Shown in pieces: positions 17,449 through 26,070 of a DNA stretch of 64,000 nucleotides. The notes under the pieces are model-generated. The model was not told the DNA's origin, made no database searches, and saw only the letters and a list, made by a program, of their open reading frames with translations. The position numbers were made by a program, and so were the translations under genes. The DNA lies in the NCBI RefSeq assembly GCF_900101835.1, contig NZ_FNAF01000002.1, positions 124,001 through 188,000 of the forward strand, written 5' to 3'. The stretch is from Peptococcus niger (lineage in GTDB: Bacteria > Bacillota > Peptococcia > Peptococcales > Peptococcaceae). Each line of letters starts with the position of its first letter. The first letter of the stretch is position 1.

Positions 17449-18270
17449 ATGATTGAGGTGCGCCAATTGGTTCACCGCTATGCCAATGCGGACGAGACCC
17501 AACCGGATGCGCTGGGGGGCGTGAGCCTCTCAGTATCGCCGGGGGAATATGTGGCGGTCTTGGGGCGCAACGGCTGCGGGAAATCAACTTTAGCAAAACA
17601 TTTGAATGCCCTCCTCCTCCCCACAGAAGGGGAGGTCTTGGTAGACGGCTTAAATACAAGGGATCCGAACCTGACCCTGGCGGTGCGCCAGAAGGTGGGG
17701 ATGGTCTTTCAAAATCCGGATAACCAGTTGGTGGCGACCACGGTGATGGAGGATGTGGCTTTCGGGCCGGAAAACCTGGGCCTTCCGCGGGAGAAAATTC
17801 TGGAGCGGATTGAAGAGGCTCTGGAAACGGTGCGGATGACGGCCTTTAAAGATGCAGAGCCTCACCGCTTGTCCGGCGGTCAAAAGCAGCGGGTGGCCAT
17901 TGCCGGGGTCTTGGCCATGCGGCCGGCCTACATCGTCTTTGATGAACCGACGGCCATGCTGGATCCGCGTGGCCGGGAAGAGGTCATGGCGACGATGCAG
18001 CGGCTCAAGGCAGATGGCATCGGCGTGGTGAACATTACCCATTATATGGAAGAGGCCGTTTCGGCAGACCGGGTGCTGGTTATGACGGGCGGCCGCATTG
18101 TTATGGAAGGGACGCCGCGGGACATTTTCAGCCGGGTAGAGGAGCTGAAGGCCCTGCACTTGGATGTGCCTGTGGTGACTGAATTGGCCCAGGCCTTGCA
18201 TGCGGACTGCCCCTGGTTGGCGAAAGATATTTTAACCCCAGAGGAGATGGTGGAGGCCCTATGCCGTTAG
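17449..18270 (+). CDS. ecfA1: ECF transporter ATP-binding protein EcfA1
   Basis: One of two ATPases of the group II energy-coupling-factor transporter, which powers uptake of vitamins or metals by exchangeable S components. The 273-residue protein has Walker A GRNGCGKST (39-47), Q loop QNPDNQ (88-93), signature LSGGQKQR (141-148), Walker B IVFDEP (162-167) and switch His in NITHYMEEA. The start at 17449 has ACGGAGA eight bases upstream; an ATG at 17422 lacks a good SD. It overlaps ecfA2 by 10 bases. No S-component gene lies here, as usual for group II systems. Confidence 0.93.
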   Translation: MIEVRQLVHRYANADETQPDALGGVSLSVSPGEYVAVLGRNGCGKSTLAKHLNALLLPTEGEVLVDGLNTRDPNLTLAVRQKVGMVFQNPDNQLVATTVMEDVAFGPENLGLPREKILERIEEALETVRMTAFKDAEPHRLSGGQKQRVAIAGVLAMRPAYIVFDEPTAMLDPRGREEVMATMQRLKADGIGVVNITHYMEEAVSADRVLVMTGGRIVMEGTPRDIFSRVEELKALHLDVPVVTELAQALHADCPWLAKDILTPEEMVEALCR

Positions 18271-19133
18271 AATTTAAGCAGGTGACCCATCGCTATGGGG
18301 ACGAAATCAATGGGCGCGCAGCGCTGAAAAATGTAAACTTAACCATTTCGGAAAACAGCTTTACCGGCCTTGTGGGGCATACGGGCAGTGGCAAGTCCAC
18401 CTTGGTGCAATTGGCCGGTTCGCTCCTGATGCCGAGTGAAGGGGCGGTCCTGATTGACGGTGTCAATTCCCGGGAAAAAGGCGATGCGGCGCGGGCGGTG
18501 AAGCGGCGCGTGGGCCTGGTCTTTCAATACCCGGAGCACCAACTTTTTGAAGAAACGGTGGCCAAGGATATTGCTTTTGGACCGCGCAACCAAGGCCTGA
18601 CTGAAGCGGAGATTGACGAGCGGGTCCATGAGGCCATGGCCCTGGTGGGCCTGGACTACGACTATTTTGCCCCCCGGGCGCCCTTTGACCTGTCCGGCGG
18701 TCAGAAGCGCCGGGTGGCCTTGGCCGGCGTTCTGGCGATGCGGCCCAAGTACCTGATTTTAGATGAACCGACGGCCGGCCTGGACCCCTTGGGGCGTGAC
18801 CGGGTCTTGGAAAATGTGACGCGGCTGCACCGGGAAGCCGGCATGGGCATCCTGCTGGTCAGCCATTCCATGGACGATGTGGCCGATTATGCAGAGCGGA
18901 TTATCGTGATGAACGGCGGTCAGGTGGCCTTTGATGATACGCCGCAGGCGGTGTTCCGCCATGAAGAGGCCTTACGGGAGATGGGACTGGGCGTGCCCCA
19001 GGTGACCATGTTGCTCCGGCGCTTAAAGGCGGCAGGGCTGCCGGTAGAGACGGATGCCATTACGATAGACGGTGCCCGCCGGGCGATTGTGGCAGCCTTG
19101 GCGGAGAGAAAGGGGGAGACGGATGGCCTTTGA
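18261..19133 (+). CDS. ecfA2: ECF transporter ATP-binding protein EcfA2
   Basis: This is the second ATPase of the ECF module, 290 residues. Walker A is GHTGSGKST (39-47), the Q loop is QYPEHQLFEE (89-98), the signature is LSGGQKRR (144-151) and Walker B is LILDEPTAGLDP (165-176). YPEHQLFEET is typical of EcfA2 (CbiO2). Translation is coupled to ecfA1 by overlap. The C-terminal extension beyond residue 240 is regulatory in the family. It overlaps ecfT by 11 bases. Confidence 0.93.
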   Translation: MPLEFKQVTHRYGDEINGRAALKNVNLTISENSFTGLVGHTGSGKSTLVQLAGSLLMPSEGAVLIDGVNSREKGDAARAVKRRVGLVFQYPEHQLFEETVAKDIAFGPRNQGLTEAEIDERVHEAMALVGLDYDYFAPRAPFDLSGGQKRRVALAGVLAMRPKYLILDEPTAGLDPLGRDRVLENVTRLHREAGMGILLVSHSMDDVADYAERIIVMNGGQVAFDDTPQAVFRHEEALREMGLGVPQVTMLLRRLKAAGLPVETDAITIDGARRAIVAALAERKGETDGL

Positions 19134-19938
19134 TGTAACCATCGGGCAATATGTGGAAGGGCGGTCGCTCTTGCACCGGCTGGATCCGCGGACGAAAATC
19201 ATCTGCATTTTGCTGTTTATGATTTCCCTCTTTGTGGTCAAAACAGCCCCGGGTTTTGCCTTGGTCATCGGGGCGGCCCTGGTGGTGCTGCGGTTGTCGC
19301 AGGTGCCGGTGCGCTATTATTTCAAGGCGATTAAACCCCTCTTTTTGATCATTGCCTTTACGGCCCTGATGCAGATGTTTTTAACCCCCGGCCATTACCT
19401 TTGGCAATGGCGGTTTTTGCACATTTCAGAGCAGGGCCTTTACATGGCCTTTATCATGTGTACCCGGCTGGTGCTCCTGGTCTTGATCACCAGCGTCCTG
19501 ACCCTGACCACCACCCCCATGATGCTGACTGAGGCCATTGAAGCCCTGCTCAAGCCCTTTCGCAGAATTGGGGTGCCGGCGCATGAACTGGCCATGATGA
19601 TGACCATTGCCTTGCGGTTTATCCCCACCCTTTTAGAAGAAACAGATAAGATCATGAAAGCTCAAACGGCGCGTGGCGCAGATTTTGAATCAGGCGGCCT
19701 TTTACGGCGGGCCAAGGCCTTGCTGCCAATCCTGGTGCCGCTTTTTTTATCCGCCTTGCAAAGGGCCTATGACTTGGCCTTGGCCATGGAGGCCCGCTGT
19801 TATCATGGGGGCGAGGGGCGGACCCGCCTGCGGGAATTGTCCTATACCCGCCTGGACCGGGTGGCCTTTGCCATCGGTGTGGTCTTTCTCCTGGCGGCTC
19901 TTGTATCGCGGGTGGGGGCTTACTATGCAGCGCTTTAA
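19123..19938 (+). CDS. ecfT: ECF transporter transmembrane protein EcfT
   Basis: EcfT is the membrane scaffold that couples the ATPases to S components. The 271-residue protein has five to six membrane segments. The two coupling motifs expected near residues 160-200 appear as QTARGADF and, further on, ALAMEARCYHG. The start is at 19123, with AGGGGGAGAC upstream inside the end of ecfA2. Reading the frame further upstream would run 50 bases into ecfA2 and is not used. It overlaps truA by 14 bases, so all four genes are co-translated. Confidence 0.92.
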   Translation: MAFDVTIGQYVEGRSLLHRLDPRTKIICILLFMISLFVVKTAPGFALVIGAALVVLRLSQVPVRYYFKAIKPLFLIIAFTALMQMFLTPGHYLWQWRFLHISEQGLYMAFIMCTRLVLLVLITSVLTLTTTPMMLTEAIEALLKPFRRIGVPAHELAMMMTIALRFIPTLLEETDKIMKAQTARGADFESGGLLRRAKALLPILVPLFLSALQRAYDLALAMEARCYHGGEGRTRLRELSYTRLDRVAFAIGVVFLLAALVSRVGAYYAAL

Positions 19939-20758
19939 AGTCACCATCGCCTATGACGGCTCCGGCTTTCATGGTTTCCAGCGGCAAGCGGATGAGCGCT
20001 TGCGCACGGTCCAGGGGGAACTGGAGACCCGGCTGACCAAACTTTTAGCCGAGCCGATCGGCATTCACGCCGCCGGGCGCACCGATGCCGGCGTGCACGC
20101 CAAAGGGCAGGTCTTTCATTTTGACACGGAGCGGCGGATTACAGCGGATGGCCTGCTCTATGCGGTCAACCGGTATTTGCCGGCAGACCTTACCGCCACC
20201 GCTGTCGCTGCAGTGCAACCCTCCTTTCACGCCCGCAAGCATGCCCTTGGCAAATGCTACAGCTACCACCTGTATACGGGCCGCCGCCTGCCTGCCATCG
20301 GGCACATGTACCTGGCCCATGAAGTGCAGCCGGTGGATTGTGATCGGTTGGCAGCGGTTTTGGCCCAAGCGGAAGGGGCCCATCATTTCGGTGGCTTCTG
20401 TGGCCGTGGGGCCACCACCCTGACCTATGACCGCACCTTGTACCGCATCCGGGTCTTGGTCCGGGGAGACTACGTGAGCGTTTACCTGATCGGTGACGGC
20501 TTCCTGCGGAAAATGGTGCGCAACCTGGTCGGAACCGCCTTGGACGAGGCCGTCGGGCGAAAGCCTGCTGGCCTTTTCGCCAAAGCCCTGGCCTCCGGCA
20601 AACGGACAGACGGCGGCAACACGGCACCGGCCCAAGGCCTTTTCTTAGAAACTGTTTATTACAGCGAAAGGGACTTGACCGATGGCATCACCCGGCTGGA
20701 GGCAGCGAAAGCGGAAGGCTTTGCCGGTCCGGCCGCTATCTTTCAGCAACTTTTTTAG
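19925..20758 (+). CDS. truA: tRNA pseudouridine(38-40) synthase TruA
   Basis: TruA isomerises uridines 38-40 in the tRNA anticodon stem. The 277-residue protein starts MQRFKVTIAYDGSGFHGFQR and carries the catalytic motif GRTDAGVHA with D54. Later landmarks include FLRKMVRNLVGT. The start lies inside the end of ecfT, the usual arrangement in Firmicutes. Length is a little above the average of about 250. Confidence 0.93.
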   Translation: MQRFKVTIAYDGSGFHGFQRQADERLRTVQGELETRLTKLLAEPIGIHAAGRTDAGVHAKGQVFHFDTERRITADGLLYAVNRYLPADLTATAVAAVQPSFHARKHALGKCYSYHLYTGRRLPAIGHMYLAHEVQPVDCDRLAAVLAQAEGAHHFGGFCGRGATTLTYDRTLYRIRVLVRGDYVSVYLIGDGFLRKMVRNLVGTALDEAVGRKPAGLFAKALASGKRTDGGNTAPAQGLFLETVYYSERDLTDGITRLEAAKAEGFAGPAAIFQQLF

Positions 20759-20774
20759 GTAAGAAGGGATTAGT

Positions 20775-21287
20775 ATGGTTGAAAGAAAAAAACAGTTACC
20801 GATTTTTGGGGTCGGTCCCCTGTATGTCGGCGGCTGTTTTTTGGTAACGGCGCTAGGGCTGCTTTTAAGAAGCAAGGGCCTGCTTCGCTCCGGGGACCTT
20901 CGCAGGGGGAAAAGACTTCTGCGCCTCAGTGGCGGGGGCTTGGCCCTGTCCAGCGTCGGCCTATGGCTGGCGGCGGTCATCGGTCAACAGCTCAGCCAAG
21001 CGATTCGTGACAATCGCCTGCTGACGACCGGTCCTTATGCCCTGGTGCGCAATCCGATTTATACGGCATTCGCCGGTTTGCTGACCGGAATCTTACTAAT
21101 GGTCGGGAATGCCTGGCTGCTCTTGTGTCCATTTATTTTCTGGGCCTACTTAACGGTCCTGATGATTTTTACAGAGGAAAGGTGGTTGAAAGAAAAATTC
21201 GGGCAGGACTACATGGCCTACTGCCGGCGGGTCAACCGTTTTATCCCTATAATTAAGCTGACTGGAGGGAAAAGACAAAAAAAGTGA
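20775..21287 (+). CDS. Isoprenylcysteine carboxyl methyltransferase-like membrane protein
   Basis: This 170-residue membrane protein has helices at about 13-33, 52-72 and 95-130. It also has the ICMT/PEMT-family signature LLTTGPYALVRNPIY followed by EERWLKEKFGQDYMAYCRRV, which binds S-adenosylmethionine in characterised members. Bacterial homologues are largely uncharacterised and may methylate lipids or small isoprenoids. AAGAAGGGAT precedes the ATG. It follows truA by 16 bases and probably ends that operon, although no strong terminator follows its stop. Confidence 0.8.
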   Translation: MVERKKQLPIFGVGPLYVGGCFLVTALGLLLRSKGLLRSGDLRRGKRLLRLSGGGLALSSVGLWLAAVIGQQLSQAIRDNRLLTTGPYALVRNPIYTAFAGLLTGILLMVGNAWLLLCPFIFWAYLTVLMIFTEERWLKEKFGQDYMAYCRRVNRFIPIIKLTGGKRQKK

Positions 21288-21318
21288 AAAAAAATCATAA
21301 AAAAATTGAAGTTAGCTG

Positions 21319-21347
21319 TTGACAACTGAAATGGAATCTGGTATTCT
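21319..21347 (+). promoter_or_regulatory. Strong sigma-A-type promoter of a small RNA
   Basis: TTGACA and TATTCT are separated by exactly 17 bases. No coding region follows before a terminator about 110 bases downstream. A TTAGG-N4-CCTAA dyad at about 21359-21372 spans the expected first transcribed bases. It could be a 5' protective hairpin or a repressor site. Confidence 0.75.
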
Positions 21348-21352
21348 TTATT

Positions 21353-21488
21353 CAGAAGTTAGGGATACCTAATTTCAACACCTCTATACTCCTCTTTGTT
21401 GAAGGTTGTGACCTTCTCACCTCCAAACGTGTTGGCTGATCCAACATTGCTGTAAAAGCCCTTGCCTCCACAGGGGCTTTTATTTTTT
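21353..21488 (+). ncRNA. Candidate small regulatory RNA with C-rich anti-SD segments
   Basis: About 135 bases lie between the promoter at 21319 and a rho-independent terminator (AAAAGCCC arm at 21454, T-run to 21488). Predicted elements are a 5' TTAGG/CCTAA hairpin, GAAGG/CCTTC (21401-21416) and GTTGG/CCAAC (21431-21445). The unpaired parts are CACCTCT (21379-21385), ACTCCTCT (21388-21395), CACCTCC (21418-21424) and the terminator loop GCCTCCAC (21464-21471). All four are complementary to Shine-Dalgarno sequence. No open frame with an SD site fits. The design resembles C-rich Firmicute sRNAs such as RsaE/RoxS, but no specific family is recognised. The remaining gap to 21607 holds nothing else clear. 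Confidence 0.65.
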
Positions 21489-21607
21489 TGCCCTGAATAC
21501 GGGGAGGGGGTTTACTGAAAGCTTATCAAATTATTGCGAAAACAATCGATGGCCTTGTGGCGGTTGCCCGGCTTCCGTGCTATTATAGACAGTAAAGGAG
21601 GGATGAC

Positions 21608-22264
21608 ATGGATGATTTTGTGAATGCCTTGGCGCAGGATTTAAATCAATATGAGCCGCGCCCTCTCGGCCGTCGCCAGCATTTTGCGGTGCTTTTGCCG
21701 CTGGTGCGGGTCAACGACCAATGGTCCATCCTCTATGAAGTACGGGCCGCCCACATTTCCCAACCCGGTGAAACCTCCTTTCCCGGCGGAGCGATTGAGC
21801 CCGGCGAATGCCCGTCTGATGCGGCCATTCGCGAGGCCGTAGAAGAGCTGAATGTGGCGCGGGAGGATATTGTCATCATCGGTGAAATGGATTTTGTGGT
21901 CACAGAGACGGCCTTGATTTATTGCTTCGTCGGTATCATCACGGGTAAAACGCCGCTGACCCTTGAACCCAATCCGGATGAGGTGGAAGAGGTGTACGCC
22001 TTGCCCCTATCCTGGTTGTGCAGCCATCCGCCCAAGTACTATGAAACGGGCCTTCAAGCCACCTACAGCGATGACTTTCCCACCGCCCGCCTGCCCGGCG
22101 GGGAAAATTATAAATGGAAGCGGCGCAACCACGTGGTGGGCTTTTACGATATGACCGACAGTGGTTACAACTTGTGGGGACTGACCGCACGGATGACGGA
22201 CCGCTTTATTGATTTTATCCAGGAAAAGGACATCTACCACTGTGTCGATTGCCTTGCGCCGTAA
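21608..22264 (+). CDS. Nudix hydrolase, CoA pyrophosphatase-like
   Basis: This 218-residue cytosolic hydrolase has a Nudix box at about 60-82 (GGAIEPGE, then REAVEEL). It is preceded by the UPF0035-type motif HISQPGETSFPGG that marks the CoA/acyl-CoA pyrophosphatase (YeaB/NudL) group. The usual Gly after EEL is replaced (EELNV). These enzymes cleave CoA to phosphopantetheine and 3',5'-ADP. AAAGGAGGG lies seven bases before the ATG. The gene precedes a membrane protein by about 105 bases and has no obvious link to nearby pathways. Confidence 0.85.
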   Translation: MDDFVNALAQDLNQYEPRPLGRRQHFAVLLPLVRVNDQWSILYEVRAAHISQPGETSFPGGAIEPGECPSDAAIREAVEELNVAREDIVIIGEMDFVVTETALIYCFVGIITGKTPLTLEPNPDEVEEVYALPLSWLCSHPPKYYETGLQATYSDDFPTARLPGGENYKWKRRNHVVGFYDMTDSGYNLWGLTARMTDRFIDFIQEKDIYHCVDCLAP

Positions 22265-22369
22265 GGGAGGCAGTTGGCGATTGGCGATAAATGAACTGTT
22301 GAGAGCAAGGGGTCAGCAGCCCTGGTCAGGGCTGGTTGGCCGGGCAGCAAAGACAAGGGGGATTTACAG

Positions 22370-22978
22370 GTGACGGGATGGAACAAGTTCGGCCGGGTCT
22401 GCAATCGCATTTTTGGCCTGACGGTCATTATTTGGTTGTTAGCGGCCATGGCGGTATGCGGGTTGAATGAGGCCAACCTGCCCGGCCGGGAAGGCCTGAG
22501 CGCCTTAGCAGAGCCCTGGCTGCTGGCTATGCTGGCCCTTTCTGGGCTGGCCTTTTTAGCGGCCTGTGGAGCGACGGTCGGCGCGGTGCGGAAAAGAGAG
22601 CTGGTACAGGCCTTTTTCTGTGCGGCAGGACTGGCCTTTTTTCTGGCGCAGCTTTGCACCTTGGGCCTGGGGGCCCAGGAAAGTATCGACCTGTTGGGGA
22701 CAGGACAGCTGGAGGGAGATTTTGCCGGCTGGCAACTGCAAGCCGGGCGAGATGACCTGGCCCTGACCAATGGAGAGGGGATTACCTGGCATGGCGGTTT
22801 GTCCGGCGGTGACCGCTGGCAGGCCGGCAAGGTCCAGGTGCAGATTTTGCCGGACCGGTCGACAGCCGTCTTGAACCGGGACCCGGGGCGGGTCTTTTAC
22901 CTCTTGACGGTCATTCTGGCCTTTATCGGCCAGGGGCTCTTTATGGTCAAAAACAGGTCAGTAGGCCAAAAAGATTAA
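22370..22978 (+). CDS. Membrane protein, unknown
   Basis: This 202-residue protein has membrane segments at about 14-34, 48-68, 80-100 and 178-197. An extracytosolic loop of about 75 residues (TGQLEGDFAGWQLQAGRDDL and onward) lies between the third and fourth. The topology (three helices, soluble domain, one C-terminal helix) is like a shortened ResB/CcsB protein. Since the gene precedes the cytochrome c operon, a role there is possible but unproven. Start is GTG with AAGGGGGAT upstream. GC content is high. Confidence 0.6.
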   Translation: MTGWNKFGRVCNRIFGLTVIIWLLAAMAVCGLNEANLPGREGLSALAEPWLLAMLALSGLAFLAACGATVGAVRKRELVQAFFCAAGLAFFLAQLCTLGLGAQESIDLLGTGQLEGDFAGWQLQAGRDDLALTNGEGITWHGGLSGGDRWQAGKVQVQILPDRSTAVLNRDPGRVFYLLTVILAFIGQGLFMVKNRSVGQKD

Positions 22979-23003
22979 GAAAAAAAGACAAGAGCTAGGC
23001 AAG

Positions 23004-23023
23004 GGAGTTATTTTTATAACTCC
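23004..23023. other. Perfect hairpin upstream of the nrf promoter
   Basis: GGAGTTAT and ATAACTCC enclose a TTTT loop. It sits 26 bases after the stop of the membrane protein and just before the nrf promoter. No T-run follows, so it is a weak terminator or an upstream regulatory element. Confidence 0.45.
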
Positions 23024-23051
23024 AGCAAAAACATGAAGTCTTTTATCATCA

Positions 23052-23080
23052 TTGACAAATAATATTCGTAGAATTATTCT
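23052..23080 (+). promoter_or_regulatory. Promoter of the nrfHA-ccsBA operon
   Basis: TTGACA and TATTCT are spaced by 17 bases. The spacer contains the inverted repeat ATTC-GTA-GAAT, which would place a bound regulator between the -35 and -10 and so act as a repressor site. The regulator is not identified. Confidence 0.65.
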
Positions 23081-23119
23081 TAATATAAATAGATTCGCGT
23101 GGAGATGGAGGTGATGGCA

Positions 23120-23725
23120 GTGAAAAGATCTTTGCGTCTCAAAATCTTGGGGGGCCTTACGGCAGGCCTGGCGGTGCTATTCTTACTTATGTTATGTCTT
23201 AAAATACCGGCCCTAGGCCTTGACGGGACGGACTTCTGTGGCTCCTGTCACGTCATGGACCCGCAAGTGGAGACCTATGTCCATTCTGCCCACCGCCTCA
23301 ATGCCACTTGTGGCGATTGTCATGTACCCCACCACTTGGTGCGGGGCGCTTTTGACAAAGCCTGGACCGGGACGGTTGACCTCATAGGCGTTATTCGTAA
23401 TAAAGATCCCTATGAGATTCATGCTTCCGATCATGCCAAACGCGTTATTCAGGAAAACTGCGTGCGTTGCCACAAGGGAATTTTAGAGGAAATCGGCGAT
23501 ACCATGACAGACGGCGGCAAAGCGTGTTTTGATTGTCATCGCAATACACCGCATGCCATTAAGCCCAATATGACCAATGTAGATTTAAAGTATGTTGATC
23601 AGGGGCAAGGGCTGCCGGCTGCGCCTGAATCGACAGGTGAGGATGGTGCATCTCAGGCAGATGCGGCCGAGTTGGCGGCATTTGAAGCGGCGCATACGAT
23701 GATTAAAGGAGGTATGGATTCATGA
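23120..23725 (+). CDS. nrfH: Cytochrome c nitrite reductase membrane subunit NrfH (NapC/NirT family)
   Basis: NrfH takes electrons from menaquinol and passes them to NrfA on the outer face of the membrane. The protein has one N-terminal membrane helix (about 7-30) and four haem motifs: CGSCH (40-44), CGDCH (64-68), CVRCH (114-118) and CFDCH (136-140). The start chosen is GTG at 23120 because GGAGG (23107-23111) lies eight bases upstream; in-frame ATGs at 23105 and 23114 are too close to that site. The C-terminal 60 residues are longer than usual and Ala/Asp-rich. The stop overlaps the nrfA start (ATGA). Haem attachment would use CcsBA encoded downstream. Confidence 0.93.
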   Translation: MKRSLRLKILGGLTAGLAVLFLLMLCLKIPALGLDGTDFCGSCHVMDPQVETYVHSAHRLNATCGDCHVPHHLVRGAFDKAWTGTVDLIGVIRNKDPYEIHASDHAKRVIQENCVRCHKGILEEIGDTMTDGGKACFDCHRNTPHAIKPNMTNVDLKYVDQGQGLPAAPESTGEDGASQADAAELAAFEAAHTMIKGGMDS

Positions 23726-25053
23726 AAGGCAGAGGTAAGGGGGCGCTTTTAGCCCTGTCGGCAGTGGTGGTGGCGATTGTGGTCGGCGTTTGCGCCGGGC
23801 TCTTTTTTGGCCATAATACGGAGCTGAAGCAAACGGTCATTAAGCCGATTTCCGCTGAAGAACAGGAAAATAACGAAGCCTGGAAGGCCAATTATCCGGC
23901 TCAGTTTGAGACATTTGAACAAACAAAAGATAATACGGACCACCCCTCTCATTTTGAGTCGCATCCGTATATGAAATTGATGTACAAGGGCACCGGTTAC
24001 GCTGAAGAATTCAACGAACCTCGTGGCCATGCCTATATGCTGGACGATATTCGGCACATTAATGAGAACCGTTGGAAGGCGAAACAGGCTGCCTGCAACA
24101 CCTGTAAATCCAGCCAAATTCCCGGCTTGATTGAGAAATACGGGGATAAATATTATTCGATGGATTTCCATAAAATCAACGATCAATTGACCAATACCGT
24201 TGGTTGCTACAATTGCCATGAAACGGATGACCCGTCTGAATTGGCCTTGCGTCAACCGCCCTTCTTAGAGGCTATGAAAGCCCGGGGCATTGACGTCAGC
24301 CAGGCCAGCCGTCAGGAAAAACGGACCCTGGTCTGCGCCCAGTGCCACGTGACCTACTATTTCCAACCGGAAACCAATAAGGTGACCTTCCCCTGGAAGG
24401 AAGGCTTGACGGCGGAAGAGCAGATCAAATACTATGACAGCATTAACTTTAGCGAATGGGTCCATCCGGATTCCGGTACGCCCTTGATCAAACCCCGCCA
24501 CATGGAATACGAATACTTTAAGAATTCCACCCATGAAAGCGCCGGGGTATCCTGTGCCGATTGCCATATGCCTTATATGAAGATTGGTAACCAAAAGATT
24601 TCCACGCACAATGTGGGCAGTCCGCTGGATACCATGGAACAAAGCTGCTTGACCTGCCACCGGGAAAGCAAAGACTGGCTCCTGGGACGGGTGAAGAGCA
24701 TCCAGGACCAAACGAAATCCATGGAAGACCGGGCCGGGGCAGCGGTGACCGAAACCATCAAGACCCTGGCTGTTGCCAAAGACTTGCCCGGTGTGGACAA
24801 AGATAAAGTGACCCGGGCGCAGCGGTTACACCGGGAAGGCCAGTATTATATGGACTGCGTCATGGTGACCAACGGGTTCGGCTTCCACAACCCGCAGCAA
24901 TCTTATTCCGACTTGGCGCGGGGCATTGACCTCTGTCAAGAAGCAACTAAGTTGGCCCAGCAGGCCATTCTAGAAGCCGGCGGAACCTTGCCGGAAATTT
25001 CCAGCGACCAGCCCAAAGCTGATGATACGGAAAAAAATAAGGAAGATAAGTAG
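23722..25053 (+). CDS. nrfA: Ammonia-forming cytochrome c nitrite reductase NrfA
   Basis: NrfA is the pentahaem enzyme that reduces nitrite to ammonium with six electrons. An N-terminal signal/anchor helix (8-30) exports it. The catalytic haem is held by CNTCK (125-129), the diagnostic Lys-ligated motif. The others are CYNCH (162-166), CAQCH (205-209), CADCH (278-282) and CLTCH (309-313). Active-site candidates are R101 (EPRGH), Y212 (HVTYYF) and H271 (NSTHES). Length (443) is normal, with a Lys/Asp/Glu-rich tail. It forms one operon with nrfH and the haem-lyase genes ccsB-ccsA, all within a few bases of each other. Confidence 0.95.
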   Translation: MKGRGKGALLALSAVVVAIVVGVCAGLFFGHNTELKQTVIKPISAEEQENNEAWKANYPAQFETFEQTKDNTDHPSHFESHPYMKLMYKGTGYAEEFNEPRGHAYMLDDIRHINENRWKAKQAACNTCKSSQIPGLIEKYGDKYYSMDFHKINDQLTNTVGCYNCHETDDPSELALRQPPFLEAMKARGIDVSQASRQEKRTLVCAQCHVTYYFQPETNKVTFPWKEGLTAEEQIKYYDSINFSEWVHPDSGTPLIKPRHMEYEYFKNSTHESAGVSCADCHMPYMKIGNQKISTHNVGSPLDTMEQSCLTCHRESKDWLLGRVKSIQDQTKSMEDRAGAAVTETIKTLAVAKDLPGVDKDKVTRAQRLHREGQYYMDCVMVTNGFGFHNPQQSYSDLARGIDLCQEATKLAQQAILEAGGTLPEISSDQPKADDTEKNKEDK

Positions 25054-25059
25054 GCTGAT

Positions 25060-26070
25060 ATGAAAAGAACGATATTAAGCCGCCTTCTGAATATGAAGGT
25101 CGCTATAGGTTTTTTGCTGGTTCTCAGTGCCATTGCGGCGCTGGGAACCTTTATTGCTCAAGAGCAAAGTGCGGAATTTTACACCTTCCATTATGGGAAT
25201 CGAATTGGCCACTTTTTAATGACCACCGGTCTGACCGATATTTACCACAGCCCTTGGTTTATCTTTCTGGGGATTTTGCTCTGTGTTTACCTGGTCCTCT
25301 GCAGCCTGATGCGGTTGCGTGGACGGAAAAACCGCCGGCTCATCGGGTCGGTCATCTTGCACCTGTCCCTGGTCTTGCTCGTGGCAGGCGCGCTTTTGAA
25401 CATGGCCACCGGTGCCACGGAAGATGTGTCCCTGGTCAGGGGGGAAACAGCCAAACTCACGGAAGGCGCCCTTGCCGGGACGACCGTTCAGGTGGACAAA
25501 TTCACCATTGACTGGTATGACAACGGGTCTGCCTCCCAATATATTACCGATTTGGCCTTTACCGACCGGAAGGGGAAGCGCACCAAGGAGCAGATCTCTG
25601 TGAACCATCCCTATCGCCATGGTTTTATTAAAATTTATCAAGAAAAATACGGCTGGGAAGTGCATGGAAAGGTCAGCAGCTTAGATGGGACAAAAAAATA
25701 TGCCTTGCGTGAAGGTCAAGACTTTCCGCTGAAGGAGGGCCAATCACTGGCGCAGATTTTTGTGCCCAATTATGATGTGGAAAGCCGGAGCTTAAAATCC
25801 GTCACCGCAGCGCCGAAAAATCCTTATCTGGCAGTGGCGCTTCAGGCCAACGGCCAGCCGGTGGACATGCGGTTGCTGCAAAAAAACGGCAAAAGTATGA
25901 TCGGCAACCTGCAAATCAGTTTTGATGACTATGTGCCTTACACCGGCTTGCGGGTGAAATACGATTGCGGCATTCCGGTGGTGTTTGTGAGTTTTATTTT
26001 GGCGTTGGCGGGCCTTTTCCTGCGTTATATGGATGAGATCCGTCTGAAGAAAGGAGACCGCCATGGCTGA
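25060..26070 (+). CDS. ccsB: Cytochrome c biogenesis protein CcsB/ResB
   Basis: This is half of the system II haem lyase that attaches haem to CXXCH motifs outside the membrane. The 336-residue protein has membrane helices at about 12-32, 65-85 and 95-115 and one near the C-terminus (about 306-325). A large extracytosolic domain lies between. LHLSLVLLVAGALL in the third helix carries a candidate haem-ligand His. The SD is weak (GTAGGCTG). The gene starts six bases after nrfA and overlaps ccsA by eight bases. The pairing implies that the operon supplies its own maturation machinery. Confidence 0.88.
   Translation: MKRTILSRLLNMKVAIGFLLVLSAIAALGTFIAQEQSAEFYTFHYGNRIGHFLMTTGLTDIYHSPWFIFLGILLCVYLVLCSLMRLRGRKNRRLIGSVILHLSLVLLVAGALLNMATGATEDVSLVRGETAKLTEGALAGTTVQVDKFTIDWYDNGSASQYITDLAFTDRKGKRTKEQISVNHPYRHGFIKIYQEKYGWEVHGKVSSLDGTKKYALREGQDFPLKEGQSLAQIFVPNYDVESRSLKSVTAAPKNPYLAVALQANGQPVDMRLLQKNGKSMIGNLQISFDDYVPYTGLRVKYDCGIPVVFVSFILALAGLFLRYMDEIRLKKGDRHG

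Noticed and set aside
20045-20635. Long minus-strand frame of nearly 200 codons opposite truA
   Set aside because: High GC creates long antisense frames here; truA is conserved and complete, and the antisense product shows no domain pattern.
21353-21488. Riboswitch or T-box leader for the Nudix gene at 21608
   Set aside because: The terminator stands alone about 120 bases before the Nudix SD with no antiterminator alternative. There is no T-box sequence, and a separate SD serves the gene. A free sRNA fits better.
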